Origin: Pelagibius sp.
GTDB lineage: Bacteria > Pseudomonadota > Alphaproteobacteria > Kiloniellales > Kiloniellaceae
Assembly (NCBI RefSeq): GCF_028289705.1
Contig: NZ_JANQOI010000097.1
Span: forward strand, 1-52,069
DNA: 52,069 nucleotides
Direction of reading: 5' to 3'
Made by a program: the position numbers and the translations under genes. Below are positions 18,221 to 28,585 of this stretch, one piece after another. The notes beneath the pieces are model-generated. The model worked only from the letters and a program-made list of their open reading frames with translations, was not told the origin of the DNA and did not search any database. The stretch's first letter is position 1. The number at the start of each line of letters is the position of its first letter.

Positions 18221-18250
18221 CCCCAAGCCGAGGCGGGCTGGTGCCCGTTA
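18221..18250 (+). repeat. 30-bp imperfect direct repeat, right copy
   Basis: CCCCAAGCCG followed by GGGCTGGTGCCC. It pairs with 17985-18014. Its last three bases form the stop codon of the TAXI gene on the minus strand. Confidence 0.55.
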
Positions 18251-19291
18251 AGGCCCTGGCTGCAGCGCGCCGGTTTCCTGGTAGTAGCGTTCGGCGCCCG
18301 GATGCAGCGGCACGCCGAGGCCTTCCAGAGCCTGTTCGATGACGATCTGCTGGCCCTTGGGGTGCCCCTTGTCCAGCAACTGGCGGGTGCTCGGGTGCCA
18401 GAGCGAGCGGGTGATCTGATAGACGATCTCCTCCGGCACGCTTTCCGACACCAGCCACTGGGCACCGACGGAGATGGTCTCCGTCTCGCCGATCCCCGGA
18501 TAGGTCCCGGCGGCCAGCACATGCTTCGCGAAGAACGGATAGTCGGCCAGCAGCCGCTCGGCCCCATCGCCGCCGATGGGCACCAGCTCGACGAGCGCTT
18601 CCTCGGCCAGCTCCTGAACCGCGACCGCCGGAGTGCCGGCGACGAAGAAGAAACCGTCGATCTCCGCTTCGCGCAGGGCATCGGCCGCCGCGCCGGAGCC
18701 CAGCGCTTCGACCTGAAGATCGTCCTCGGAGATCCCGAAGGCCTTCAGCACCAGCAGGGCGTCGACCCGGGTGCCGGAGCCCTTGCGGTCCAGCGAGATG
18801 CGCTTGCCCTTGATGTCGCCGATGGATTTGATGCCGGAGTCGAAGCGGACCACCAGGTGAAGGGTCTCCGGATAGAGATTGGCGATGGCCCGCAGTCCGG
18901 TCATCGCGCCCTCCTCTTCGAAGAGGGCCTGGCCGTTGAAGGCCCAAAAGGCGACGTCGGACTGGCTGAAGCCGGACTCCAGGCTGCCGTCGCGGATCTG
19001 GCGCACGTTGTCCACCGATCCCCGGGTCGACTGGGCCACGGCCACCAGGCCCGGCACCCCGCAACTGCCCCCGCGCTCGCAGTCGCGGCTGCCCGGCGGC
19101 GAGGAGATGGCGCTGGCGATGATGCCGCCCACCGGGAAATAGGTCCCCGCCGTGGAGCCGGTGCCGATACGGAAAAAGCGAATATCCTGGGCCGCCACCA
19201 GGCTGACAGAGAGAACGAGCAGGAGCGACAGGCCGGCAAGAATTGCGAACAGCCTGCGGCCCGCCGAAGGGGCCGGCGTGCGGCGAAGCAT
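18248..19291 (-). CDS. TAXI-type TRAP transporter solute-binding protein
   Basis: The roughly 347-residue protein has a signal peptide (hydrophobic run LLLVLSVSLVAAQ, then DIRFFRIG). It shows the TAXI pattern FRIGTGSTAGTYFPVGG and IIASAISSPPGS near the start, a cysteine pair CERGGSCGVPGLVAVAQST, and SVDNVRQI. TAXI proteins feed TRAP importers for organic acids such as glutamate or oxoglutarate, but no DctQM membrane gene lies nearby, so it is an orphan. ATG 19291 is chosen over GTG 19297 because GAGGTG sits just upstream of it. Confidence 0.9.
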   Translation of the reverse strand: MLRRTPAPSAGRRLFAILAGLSLLLVLSVSLVAAQDIRFFRIGTGSTAGTYFPVGGIIASAISSPPGSRDCERGGSCGVPGLVAVAQSTRGSVDNVRQIRDGSLESGFSQSDVAFWAFNGQALFEEEGAMTGLRAIANLYPETLHLVVRFDSGIKSIGDIKGKRISLDRKGSGTRVDALLVLKAFGISEDDLQVEALGSGAAADALREAEIDGFFFVAGTPAVAVQELAEEALVELVPIGGDGAERLLADYPFFAKHVLAAGTYPGIGETETISVGAQWLVSESVPEEIVYQITRSLWHPSTRQLLDKGHPKGQQIVIEQALEGLGVPLHPGAERYYQETGALQPGP

Positions 19292-19402
19292 GGGCACCTC
19301 ATAGTTTGAGGCCGGAGGAATGCCCGGCCGTTGCAGCGCCCAAAGATATCAAGCCGGCCGGACGGGCGCCAGAGCGACGCCGCCTCCAGACGGGTATTGG
19401 GA

Positions 19403-20167
19403 TCAGCTTTGCGCCCGGCGGGCCTTGATGCGCTTGTAGGCAACCGGTAGCAGCGACAGCAGGGAGAGGCCGACGAGCCCGGCAATCACCTCCGGCGTCA
19501 GCACCGAACCCGCCGTGAACTGACCGCCCTGGTCGAAGACCGAGCCGAGGCCGGCGCCGGCGAGAATGAACACCAGGGTGCCGGGGATGATCCCGAAGAA
19601 GGTACCGAGCACGTAGATGCGTAAGGAGACGCCCAGGAAGGCCGGGACCAGATTGACAACGAAGAAGGGGAACAGCGGGATCAAGCGCAGCACCAGGAGA
19701 TAGCTGAGGGCGTTCTCGCGGAAGCCCGCCTCCATGCGCTTCAAGAAGGGCCCCGCGCGCTCCTGCAGGAAGGAACCGAGGGCCGAACGGGCGATCAGAA
19801 AAACCGCGGTGGCGCCGAGTGTCGCCGCGACGACCACATAGAGCGTGCCGAGGGTGACCCCGAAGAGAAATCCGCCGGCGACGGTGAGCACCACCCCGCC
19901 GGGCAGCGACAGCGCCGTCGAGAGGGCGTAGACCGTAACGAAGGCCACGGCGGCCAGCAGGGCGTTCTCGGCCACGAAGCCGTTCAGGAAGGCACGGTGC
20001 TCGCGCAGGGTCTCGATGGAGAGATGCTCGTGCAGGCCCAGGGAAAAGGCCGCCGCGATGGCGGCCGCAAGCACTGCCAGAGGCAGAAGGCGTTTGATCA
20101 GAGAGCCCTTGCGGGGACTTTCCCCCGGCTGCGGCGCGGGGACAGGCGTCGATGCATGGTCGGTCAT
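19403..20167 (-). CDS. TVP38/TMEM64 (DedA-like) inner-membrane protein
   Basis: The 254-residue protein has a short charged N-terminus and about six hydrophobic segments. The VTT-domain landmarks are ALSLPGGVVLTVAGGFLFG, the re-entrant-like FLKRMEAGFRENALSYLLVLR with the conserved LRLIPLFPFFVVNLVPAF, and GTFFGIIPGTLVFILAGAGL. Family members are proposed lipid scramblases or membrane-stress proteins; the function here is unknown. The start at 20167 (MTDHASTP) is chosen because the longer frame runs into the preceding gene. It lies directly downstream of a Lpd/MerA-like flavoprotein gene, a recurrent pairing for this family. Confidence 0.88.
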   Translation of the reverse strand: MTDHASTPVPAPQPGESPRKGSLIKRLLPLAVLAAAIAAAFSLGLHEHLSIETLREHRAFLNGFVAENALLAAVAFVTVYALSTALSLPGGVVLTVAGGFLFGVTLGTLYVVVAATLGATAVFLIARSALGSFLQERAGPFLKRMEAGFRENALSYLLVLRLIPLFPFFVVNLVPAFLGVSLRIYVLGTFFGIIPGTLVFILAGAGLGSVFDQGGQFTAGSVLTPEVIAGLVGLSLLSLLPVAYKRIKARRAQS

Positions 20168-20270
20168 GACAAACTCCGGACTGTCCGCCCCGCAGGCGCG
20201 CAAGGGCGGTCGGTTGCTGATCTCGAACTTTCGTTGTCGGACGGGCGCCAGCCGGCAGCCGCCTACTACC

Positions 20271-21695
20271 TTAAAAGCGCTGCAAGAAGCGGACGATCTT
20301 GCGCGTGCGCTCGCTGAACAGGCTGGGGGTGTAGTAACTCCCCGCGGCCCGCTTGTTGACTTCACCGAGGGTCGGATAGGGCGCGATGATGTTGGCCATG
20401 GCGCCGATCTTCAGCCCCTGGCTGATGGCCAGTACCCAGGGCTGGATGAGTTCGCCCGCGTGGGCGCCGGCGATGGAGGCGCCGAGGATCTTGCCGCGCG
20501 CACCGACCACCACCTTCACCAGGCCCTCGGTCACCCGCTCCGCCTGGGCGCGGTCGTTCTCCTCGAAAGACCACTTGAGGGCGCGGACCTTGTCGCCGAA
20601 CTGCTTACGCGCCTCGGCTTCGGTCAGGCCGACATGGGCGACCTCGGGGTCGGTGAAGGTGACCCAGGGCACGGCCTTGTAGTTCACCTTGGCTGGCAGC
20701 TTGAAGAGGATGTTGCGGATCACGATACCGGCGTGATAGCCGGCCATGTGGGTGAACTGATAGCCGCCGGCGACGTCGCCGATGGCGAAGATCTTCTTGT
20801 TGCTGCTACGCAGGCGCTCATCCACCTGGATGCCCTTGGGCGAATAGGCAACGCCCGCCGCCTCCAGGTTCAGGCCGTCGACATTGGCCTTGCGGCCAGC
20901 GGCCACCAACAGGTGCGAGCCGACGATGCGCCGCTCCTGGCCGTTTTCCTCGATCACCGCGGCAATGCCGTTGCCGTCCTGGCTGATCTCCTTGATGGCA
21001 ATGCCCTCGTGGATGTCGATGCCGTCCTCGACCAGGCGCCTGCGCGCGAAGGCCGTGACATCGGGATCGTCCTTGCCGAGCACCGTGAACATCTCAAGCA
21101 GCGAGACCTTGGCGCCGAGACGGCGCTGCGCCTGGGCCAGTTCCGAGCCGATGGGCCCGCCGCCGATGACGATGAGATGCTCCGGCTGCTCGGCCAGGTC
21201 GAAGACCGTCTCGTTGGTCAGAAAGGGAACCTGGTCGAGGCCGGGGATGGGCGGCACCGCCGCCGAGGAGCCGGTGGCGATGACAAAGCGCTTGGCCTTG
21301 ATCCGCGTGTCGCCGGCGATCACCTCGTCCGGGCCCGTAAAGCTACCCTCCGCCTGGATGACCGTGACGCCCAGGCCTTCGAAGCGCTCCACGGAATCGT
21401 GCGGTTCGATGGCGGCGATAACCCCGCGCACATGATCGCGCACGCCCGGGAAGTCGACCTCCGGCTCGTGGCCGTTGACCCCGAATCTGCCGGCATGGCG
21501 GATGGTGTCTGCGGCATGGCCGGCGGCGATCAAGGCTTTGGAGGGAACGCAGCCGTAGTTGAGGCAGTCGCCCCCCATCTTGCCTTTCTCCAGCAAGACG
21601 ACCTCGGCGCCCATTTGCGAGGCCCCGGCCGCGACCGAGAGGCCGCCCGAACCGGCACCGATGACGCAGATATCCGCAGTGATGGTCTTGGCCAT
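20271..21695 (-). CDS. Dihydrolipoyl dehydrogenase/mercuric reductase-like flavoprotein
   Basis: The roughly 474-residue pyridine nucleotide-disulfide oxidoreductase has an FAD-binding GAGSGGLSVAAGA, a redox disulfide in GGDCLNYGCVPSKA (Cys44 and Cys49) and a second dinucleotide loop VIGGGPIGSELA. It also has the FAD motif FAIGDVAGG and a dimerisation domain. The C-terminal active-site HPT of true Lpd reads APYPTLGE, so the catalytic histidine is replaced by tyrosine. It lacks the MerA C-terminal cysteine pair and N-terminal HMA domain, so it is neither a standard E3 subunit nor MerA. AAGG lies 9 bases before ATG 21695. It sits between the cupredoxin-like and TVP38 genes, probably one operon. 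Confidence 0.9.
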   Translation of the reverse strand: MAKTITADICVIGAGSGGLSVAAGASQMGAEVVLLEKGKMGGDCLNYGCVPSKALIAAGHAADTIRHAGRFGVNGHEPEVDFPGVRDHVRGVIAAIEPHDSVERFEGLGVTVIQAEGSFTGPDEVIAGDTRIKAKRFVIATGSSAAVPPIPGLDQVPFLTNETVFDLAEQPEHLIVIGGGPIGSELAQAQRRLGAKVSLLEMFTVLGKDDPDVTAFARRRLVEDGIDIHEGIAIKEISQDGNGIAAVIEENGQERRIVGSHLLVAAGRKANVDGLNLEAAGVAYSPKGIQVDERLRSSNKKIFAIGDVAGGYQFTHMAGYHAGIVIRNILFKLPAKVNYKAVPWVTFTDPEVAHVGLTEAEARKQFGDKVRALKWSFEENDRAQAERVTEGLVKVVVGARGKILGASIAGAHAGELIQPWVLAISQGLKIGAMANIIAPYPTLGEVNKRAAGSYYTPSLFSERTRKIVRFLQRF

Positions 21696-21746
21696 CTCAC
21701 CCATCCTTGTTTCAGGTCTTTCCGTTCAGGAGAAGGGCCCGGAAAC

Positions 21747-22229
21747 TCACCCTTCGACGACGATCCTGTAGTTCGGCGTCGGATTCAGCGGGCAGCTATA
21801 GATGTATTCGCCCGCCTCCAGCGTGACTTCGTAGTCCTTGGTCGTTCCGGTCTTCAGGCCGCCGCCGGAGACCGAAGTCTTGGTCAGCTTGTGCAGCGGA
21901 TTGCGGAAGTCGTAGTCGTGCTCGCGGACCCAGAAGCCGAGATCGTAGGGGACGTTCTTGTTGGTGACGCGGAACACGTACTTGCCCGGCTTGAGGCTCA
22001 GCACCTTGGCGCTGGCTAGGCGCTGATCGCCTGTTTTGGCGTTGATCGCATCGCAATCCGCCTTGCTGTTGGAGGTGTAGCCGTGATCGCCGCCCTCCTC
22101 GACCTCGACGAACTGGCAGGCCGTCTGGGTCAACTCGATGACCTCCGCCTCCTCGGCATTGGCCGAGGCGATGCCGAAGGCCAGAGCCCCGGCGGCAAGG
22201 GAAGCAGTGCGCAAAAGAACCGTCTTCAT
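21747..22229 (-). CDS. Secreted cupredoxin-like protein without clear copper ligands
   Basis: The 160-residue protein has a signal peptide (MKTVLLRTASLAAGALAFG to ASANA). The mature part is a beta-sandwich of plastocyanin type: KVLSLKPGKYVFRVTNKNVPYDLGFWV, then YEVTLEAGEYIYSCPLNPTPNYRIVVEG. A blue-copper site needs His, Cys, His and Met. Here the Cys is present (YSCPLNPTP), but the first His position reads PYDLGF and no His follows the Cys. Two other cysteines (QTACQF, KADCDA) may form a disulfide. AGAAGG precedes the ATG. It heads the set with the flavoprotein and TVP38 genes. Function unknown; a role in periplasmic redox or membrane stress is only inference. Confidence 0.75.
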   Translation of the reverse strand: MKTVLLRTASLAAGALAFGIASANAEEAEVIELTQTACQFVEVEEGGDHGYTSNSKADCDAINAKTGDQRLASAKVLSLKPGKYVFRVTNKNVPYDLGFWVREHDYDFRNPLHKLTKTSVSGGGLKTGTTKDYEVTLEAGEYIYSCPLNPTPNYRIVVEG

Positions 22230-22694
22230 GGTGCCTTCTCCGTATCGCTGGTGCGGGGTCGCAAGCTGTTTCTTTGGTCCCCCGACCTGAGTTTGGGCCG
22301 CCCGGTCAACTCCCCCGACCCCCGGCGCCTCGTCTGCAGGTCAAATAGGAAGGCCAAATGCCGCCAAAAGGCCTCTCACAGTGATGTGACACGTCGTTAC
22401 GGGCGCAAAACCCGGCCTTTCGATGCCGATCCCGGCCTATTGGGGCCCAATGCCGGTGCTTAATCAAGGGACCAGCGCATGACAAAGCCCCCCGGTTGCT
22501 TGTGATCCCATGAAATTAGCCGCCCCTTCCTGCGATCACTGCCCTCTCATAGTCCTTGTTTCAGATAAACGATTGCTAAAGAGCTGTTTTGGTTACTTGG
22601 AAAGCGCAGCGGCCCTCCCCCCATTTCCGCCTTGACGCCGGGATCGCTTCTTGCCCGACTGCCCGCCGAGCGAACCACGCGCCGCGAGATCCCG
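22230..22694. other. Divergent intergenic region between the cupredoxin-like gene and the SLC13 gene
   Basis: About 465 bases with no supported gene. It must contain both divergent promoters. The clearest structure is an interrupted dyad at 22432-22456 with ATTGGG and CCCAAT around a central G and CCGG at both ends, a possible regulator site. An AT-richer stretch at 22555-22595 just upstream of the carrier gene may hold its promoter, but no good -35/-10 pair was found. Confidence 0.4.
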
Positions 22695-24470
22695 ATGACC
22701 GAGTCCCAGGTTCTGATCTTTGCCATCCTTGCAGGGCTCTTCGTGCTCCTGGTCTGGGGCCGCTGGCGCTACGACGTGGTCGCCTTCGCATGCCTCATGG
22801 TCTGCGTCGTTGCGGGGCTGGTCCCGGCCGGCCAGGCCTTCGCCGGCTTCGGCCATCCGGCCACCATCACCGTGGCGGCGGTGCTGATTCTCAGCCGCGT
22901 GCTTTCCGGGTCCGGCGCCATCGATCTGCTGGCGCGGCTCATCCGGCCGGCCATGGGCTCGGCGACGGGCCACGTGGGCATCCTCGCCGCTCTGGGCGCG
23001 GCCATGTCGACGGTGATGAACAACGTCGGCGCCCTGGGCATTCTGCTGCCCATGGCGATGCAGTCGGCGCGCAAGGCGGCGCGATCGCCGGCAAAGCTGC
23101 TGATGCCGCTTTCCTTCGGCTCCATCCTCGGCGGCCTGGTCACCCTGATCGGCACACCGCCCAACATCATCGTCGCCACCTATCGCGGCGAGCGCACAGG
23201 CGAAGCCTTCGCCATGTTCGACTATGCGCCGGTCGGCCTGGCCATCGCCGTCGCCGGCCTCGCCTACATCGCGCTGATCGGCTGGCGTCTGGTTCCGCAG
23301 CGCGATGCCGGCCGCGCCGGCGGCGACCTCTTCGACATCGAGAACTACATCACCGAGGTGCGGGTGCCGGACGACAATCCGCACATCGGCAAGACCCTGC
23401 ACGAGATCGACGAGCTGACCGCAGATATCGACGCGGTGATCATGGACCAGATCCGCCATGACCGCGTCTATCCCGCCGCGACTCGCAAGCAGCTTCAGGC
23501 CGGCGACGTGCTGAAGATCGAGGCGGCTCCGGAGGAGATCGACAAGTTCGTCACCAAGCTCGGCCTGGAAATCAGCGCGACCGACGAGGCCGGGGACAAG
23601 CCGAAGGCGCCGGAAGACGCGACCCTGATGGAGGTGGTGGTGGCGCCGGGTTCGCGCCTCGACGGGCGGCTGATCGGGTCGCTCCGGCTGTTCGCGCGGC
23701 GCGGCATCACCATTCTGGCCGTCTCGCGCCAGGGCAAACCCTTCCGCGGGCGCCTGCGGTCGTTCCGCGTGCGCCCCGGCGACGTGGTGCTGCTGCACGG
23801 GGAGACCGAGCAGCTTGCGCATCTGGTGCCGGCGCTGGGCTGCCTGCCGCTGGCCGAACGCGAGATCCACTTCGGCAAGCGCAAGCAGGGACCTGCGGTA
23901 ATCGCCATCTTCGCCGCCGCCATTGCAGCGGCCAGCCTGGGGCTGGTGCCGATCCAGATCGCCTTCGGCATCGCCGTCGCCCTGCTGGTGGTTACCGGCC
24001 TCTTGCAGGTGCGCGAACTCTACGACGGCATCGACTGGCCGGTGATCGTGCTCCTCGGCTCGCTCATTCCGGTCGGCGGCGCGCTGCAGACCACCGGGGC
24101 GACGGACCTCATCGCCGACGGCCTGCTCATCGTCACCGCGGGGCTCTCGGCCAGCATCGTCCTGGTCATCCTGATGGTGGTGACCATGACCCTCTCCGAC
24201 ATCCTGAACAACGCCGCCACCGCCGTCGTCATGGCGCCCATTGCCGCGACCATCGCCGAGCGCCTGGGCGTCAGCCCCGACCCGTTCCTGATGGCGACCG
24301 CCGTGGCGGCCTCCTGCGCCTTCCTGACGCCCATCGGCCATCAGAACAACGCCCTGATCCTGGGGCCGGGCGGCTATCGCTTCGGCGACTACTGGCGGAT
24401 GGGCCTGCCGTTGGAGGCCCTGGTGATCCTGGTGGCCGTCCCGGTCATCCTGCTGGTCTGGCCGCTTTAG
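22695..24470 (+). CDS. SLC13 (divalent anion:Na+ symporter) family permease with two TrkA-C domains
   Basis: The 591-residue inner-membrane carrier has an N-terminal membrane half with VMNNVGALGILLPMAM and GTPPNIIVATYRGER, the family substrate/sodium motif. A cytoplasmic insert of two RCK_C/TrkA-C domains follows (about residues 210-375; VPDDNPHIGKTLHEIDELT and VAPGSRLDGRLIGSL). The second membrane half has DILNNAATAVVMAPI and FLTPIGHQNNALI. Such carriers transport sulfate, dicarboxylates or similar anions; the substrate cannot be told. The start at 22695 (MTESQVLIF) places TM1 at the N-terminus; an upstream ATG at 22632 adds 21 non-hydrophobic residues. It converges with the histidine kinase gene across a long palindrome. 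Confidence 0.92.
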   Translation: MTESQVLIFAILAGLFVLLVWGRWRYDVVAFACLMVCVVAGLVPAGQAFAGFGHPATITVAAVLILSRVLSGSGAIDLLARLIRPAMGSATGHVGILAALGAAMSTVMNNVGALGILLPMAMQSARKAARSPAKLLMPLSFGSILGGLVTLIGTPPNIIVATYRGERTGEAFAMFDYAPVGLAIAVAGLAYIALIGWRLVPQRDAGRAGGDLFDIENYITEVRVPDDNPHIGKTLHEIDELTADIDAVIMDQIRHDRVYPAATRKQLQAGDVLKIEAAPEEIDKFVTKLGLEISATDEAGDKPKAPEDATLMEVVVAPGSRLDGRLIGSLRLFARRGITILAVSRQGKPFRGRLRSFRVRPGDVVLLHGETEQLAHLVPALGCLPLAEREIHFGKRKQGPAVIAIFAAAIAAASLGLVPIQIAFGIAVALLVVTGLLQVRELYDGIDWPVIVLLGSLIPVGGALQTTGATDLIADGLLIVTAGLSASIVLVILMVVTMTLSDILNNAATAVVMAPIAATIAERLGVSPDPFLMATAVAASCAFLTPIGHQNNALILGPGGYRFGDYWRMGLPLEALVILVAVPVILLVWPL

Positions 24471-24501
24471 CGCGTTTGCGACTTACGTCGATTCGGTTCC
24501 A

Positions 24502-24566
24502 GCCCGCACCCCCTCCCGGCCACCCACTAGGATAATCGTATTGGGTGGCCGGGAGGGGGTGCGGGC
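24502..24566. terminator. Perfect 25-bp palindrome between convergent genes, likely two-way terminator
   Basis: The arms at 24502-24526 and 24542-24566 are perfectly complementary over 25 bases, with a 15-base AT-rich loop. The arms contain CACCCCCTCCCGGCC, shared with the palindromes near 18069. It lies 31 bases after the SLC13 stop and 50 before the end of the kinase gene on the other strand, so it can terminate both. No T-run follows either arm, so termination is inferred from position and stem strength. Confidence 0.6.
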
Positions 24567-24616
24567 CGGTGCCGTCAAAACACGAAAGACTTTCGGCCCG
24601 TTAGGGCCGACGCCGC

Positions 24617-26638
<2,022 letters not shown>

Positions 26639-26922
26639 GGACCGAAACCCTCTCGTGAAATTTAAAGACAGGGTTAAAGTTCATCAGACAAGCGTTAAAA
26701 GACGTTGAAGATTCTCCCCCAAAGTCCCGAGGGATAGAGCCATTCGGGGGCCTTACGGGCCGCAGCGATCCGTCACCAAAGTGACCCACAAGCGACATCC
26801 CCCGGCAAAGTCTGGGCGCTATCGAAACTGTTAACCATAAGACAGTCACCCCAACGACGGCTCAGAGGGCCGGCGCCCGCGCCCCGGGTCCCCAAACAGC
26901 CGCGCAACCCAAGGAGAAGATC
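26639..26922. other. Divergent intergenic region between the histidine kinase and phoD genes
   Basis: About 284 bases without a gene, expected to hold both promoters. A partial dyad ACTGT ... ACAGT lies around 26827-26846 and contains GTTAACCATAAGAC. It faintly recalls half of a Pho box, but the required direct 7-base repeats are not there. AAGGAG at 26911-26916 is the phoD ribosome site. Confidence 0.4.
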
Positions 26923-28509
26923 ATGCCGTCCGCGCGTTTCCCCCGATCGTCCGCTCTCTATTCCCGGCGCAAGGTGCTGCGCGGCGGTGCCGCCGGTGCC
27001 GGCCTTGTAGGCGCCGGCCTGCTCGGCTTTCCCGCCATCGCCCAGGCCAACCGGCCCGTCTTCACCCATGGCGTTCAGTCCGGCGATGTGACCACCAACA
27101 GCGGCATCATCTGGGCCCGCGCCGACCGCCCCTCGCGGCTGCTGGTGGAGGTCGCGACCAGCGATTCCTTTGCCAATGCGCAACGCCTGCGCGGCCCCGC
27201 GGCCATTGCCGCCAGCGATTTCACCGCCAAGATGGACCTGACCGACCTGCCGGCCGGGCAGGACATCTTCTACCGCCTACGCTGGCAGGACCTGGCCGAC
27301 GTCAACCTGGTCAGCGAGCCCACGGTCGGGCGCTTCCGCACCGGGCCCGGCGACAAGCGGGACATCACCTTCGTCTGGACCGGCGACACCTGCGGCCAGG
27401 GCTGGGGCATCGATCTGGATTGGGGCGGCATGCGCTGCTACGAGACCATGCGCAACAACCGGCCGGACTTCTTCATCCATTCCGGCGATACGATCTACGC
27501 CGACAATCCCCTGGAAGCGGAGAAGACGAAGCCCGACGGCTCGGTCTGGAAGAACCTCCTGATCGAGGAGAAGACCAAGGTCGCCGAGACCCTGGCCGAG
27601 TTCCGCGGCAACTATAAGTACAATCTGATGGACGAGAACGTGAAGCGCTTCAACGCCGAGGTGCCGATGCTCGCCCAGTGGGACGACCACGAGGTGGTCA
27701 ACAACTGGTATCCCGGTGAGATGCTGATTTCCGACGACCGCTACAAGGTGAAGAGCGCCTCCCTGCTGGCCAGCCGGGCCAACCGCGCGTTCCTGGAGTA
27801 CATGCCGATCCGCGAGCACGCCAGCGACCGCGAGCGCATCTACCGCAAGGTCTCCTACGGGCCGATGCTGGACATCTTCTTCCTAGACCTGCGCAGCTAC
27901 CGCGGCCCCAACGGCCCCAACAACCAGCCGACCCGCAGCCGCGACACCGACTTCCTGGGCCCGCAGCAGCTCATGTGGCTGAAGCGCGAACTGCTGGCCT
28001 CCAAGGCGACCTGGAAGGTGATCGCCAGCGACATGCCGCTGGGCCTGATCGTCTATGACAACTGGCGTGAGAAGAACACCTTCGAGAACAGCGCCAACGG
28101 CGACGGCCCGGTACTGGGCCGCGAGCAGGACATCGCCGACCTGCTGCGCTTCATCAAGCACAACAACATCACCCAGACGGTCTTCTTCACCGCCGACGTG
28201 CACTACACCGCGGCCCACTACTACGATCCCAGCAAGGCGCAGTTCCGCGACTTCAATCCCTTCTGGGAGTTCGTCTCCGGCCCGGTCCACGCCGGCTCCT
28301 TCGGGCCCGGGGAGATGGACAACACCTTCGGCCCGCAGGTTGTCTACTCCAAGCATCCCGGCGGCAAGCCCAACCTGCCGCCGAGCGACGAGCTGCAGTT
28401 CTTCGGCCACGTGAAGATCGACGGCGAGACCGAGGCCATGACCGTGACCCTGAAGGACCTGAACGACAAGGCGCTCTACACCGTGACCCTGGAAGCCGCC
28501 AGCGCCTGA
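26923..28509 (+). CDS. phoD: PhoD-family alkaline phosphatase/phosphodiesterase, Tat-exported
   Basis: The 528-residue protein has a twin-arginine signal: SRRKVLRGG at residues 14-22, then a Gly/Ala-rich hydrophobic region ending AIAQA. The PhoD_N beta domain (FTHGVQSGDVTTNSGIIWAR) is followed by the metallophosphatase domain with VWTGDTCGQG, HSGDTIYADNP, QWDDHEVVNNW and a late TADVHYTAAHYYDP. These carry the Asp, Asn and His ligands for the Fe/Ca centre. It releases phosphate from phosphomono- and diesters in the periplasm. AAGGAG lies 6 bases before the ATG. A hairpin terminator at 28534 separates it from the convergent oxyR gene. Confidence 0.94.
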   Translation: MPSARFPRSSALYSRRKVLRGGAAGAGLVGAGLLGFPAIAQANRPVFTHGVQSGDVTTNSGIIWARADRPSRLLVEVATSDSFANAQRLRGPAAIAASDFTAKMDLTDLPAGQDIFYRLRWQDLADVNLVSEPTVGRFRTGPGDKRDITFVWTGDTCGQGWGIDLDWGGMRCYETMRNNRPDFFIHSGDTIYADNPLEAEKTKPDGSVWKNLLIEEKTKVAETLAEFRGNYKYNLMDENVKRFNAEVPMLAQWDDHEVVNNWYPGEMLISDDRYKVKSASLLASRANRAFLEYMPIREHASDRERIYRKVSYGPMLDIFFLDLRSYRGPNGPNNQPTRSRDTDFLGPQQLMWLKRELLASKATWKVIASDMPLGLIVYDNWREKNTFENSANGDGPVLGREQDIADLLRFIKHNNITQTVFFTADVHYTAAHYYDPSKAQFRDFNPFWEFVSGPVHAGSFGPGEMDNTFGPQVVYSKHPGGKPNLPPSDELQFFGHVKIDGETEAMTVTLKDLNDKALYTVTLEAASA

Positions 28510-28533
28510 CCACGGGGCGGTTACTTCGACAAA

Positions 28534-28568
28534 AGGGGGCGCCCGCCGGCACCGGCGCGGCGCCCTCT
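28534..28568. terminator. Hairpin terminator between convergent phoD and oxyR
   Basis: The stem AGGGGGCGCC (28534-28543) pairs with GGCGCCCTCT (28559-28568) with one mismatch, and an inner CGCCG ... CGGCG helix extends it. AAAA precedes it and CTGTGTTT follows, so it can act in both directions. It lies 25 bases after the phoD stop and about 18 before the oxyR stop. Confidence 0.65.
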
Positions 28569-28585
28569 CTGTGTTTGCCCGGCGC

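Noticed and set aside
20271-21695. Mercuric reductase (MerA).
   Set aside because: The C-terminal vicinal cysteine pair and the N-terminal metal-binding domain are missing, and no other mer gene is near.
26800-26860. Pho box upstream of phoD.
   Set aside because: A partial dyad with ACTGT and ACAGT exists, but the direct 7-base repeats at 11-base period required for PhoB binding are absent.
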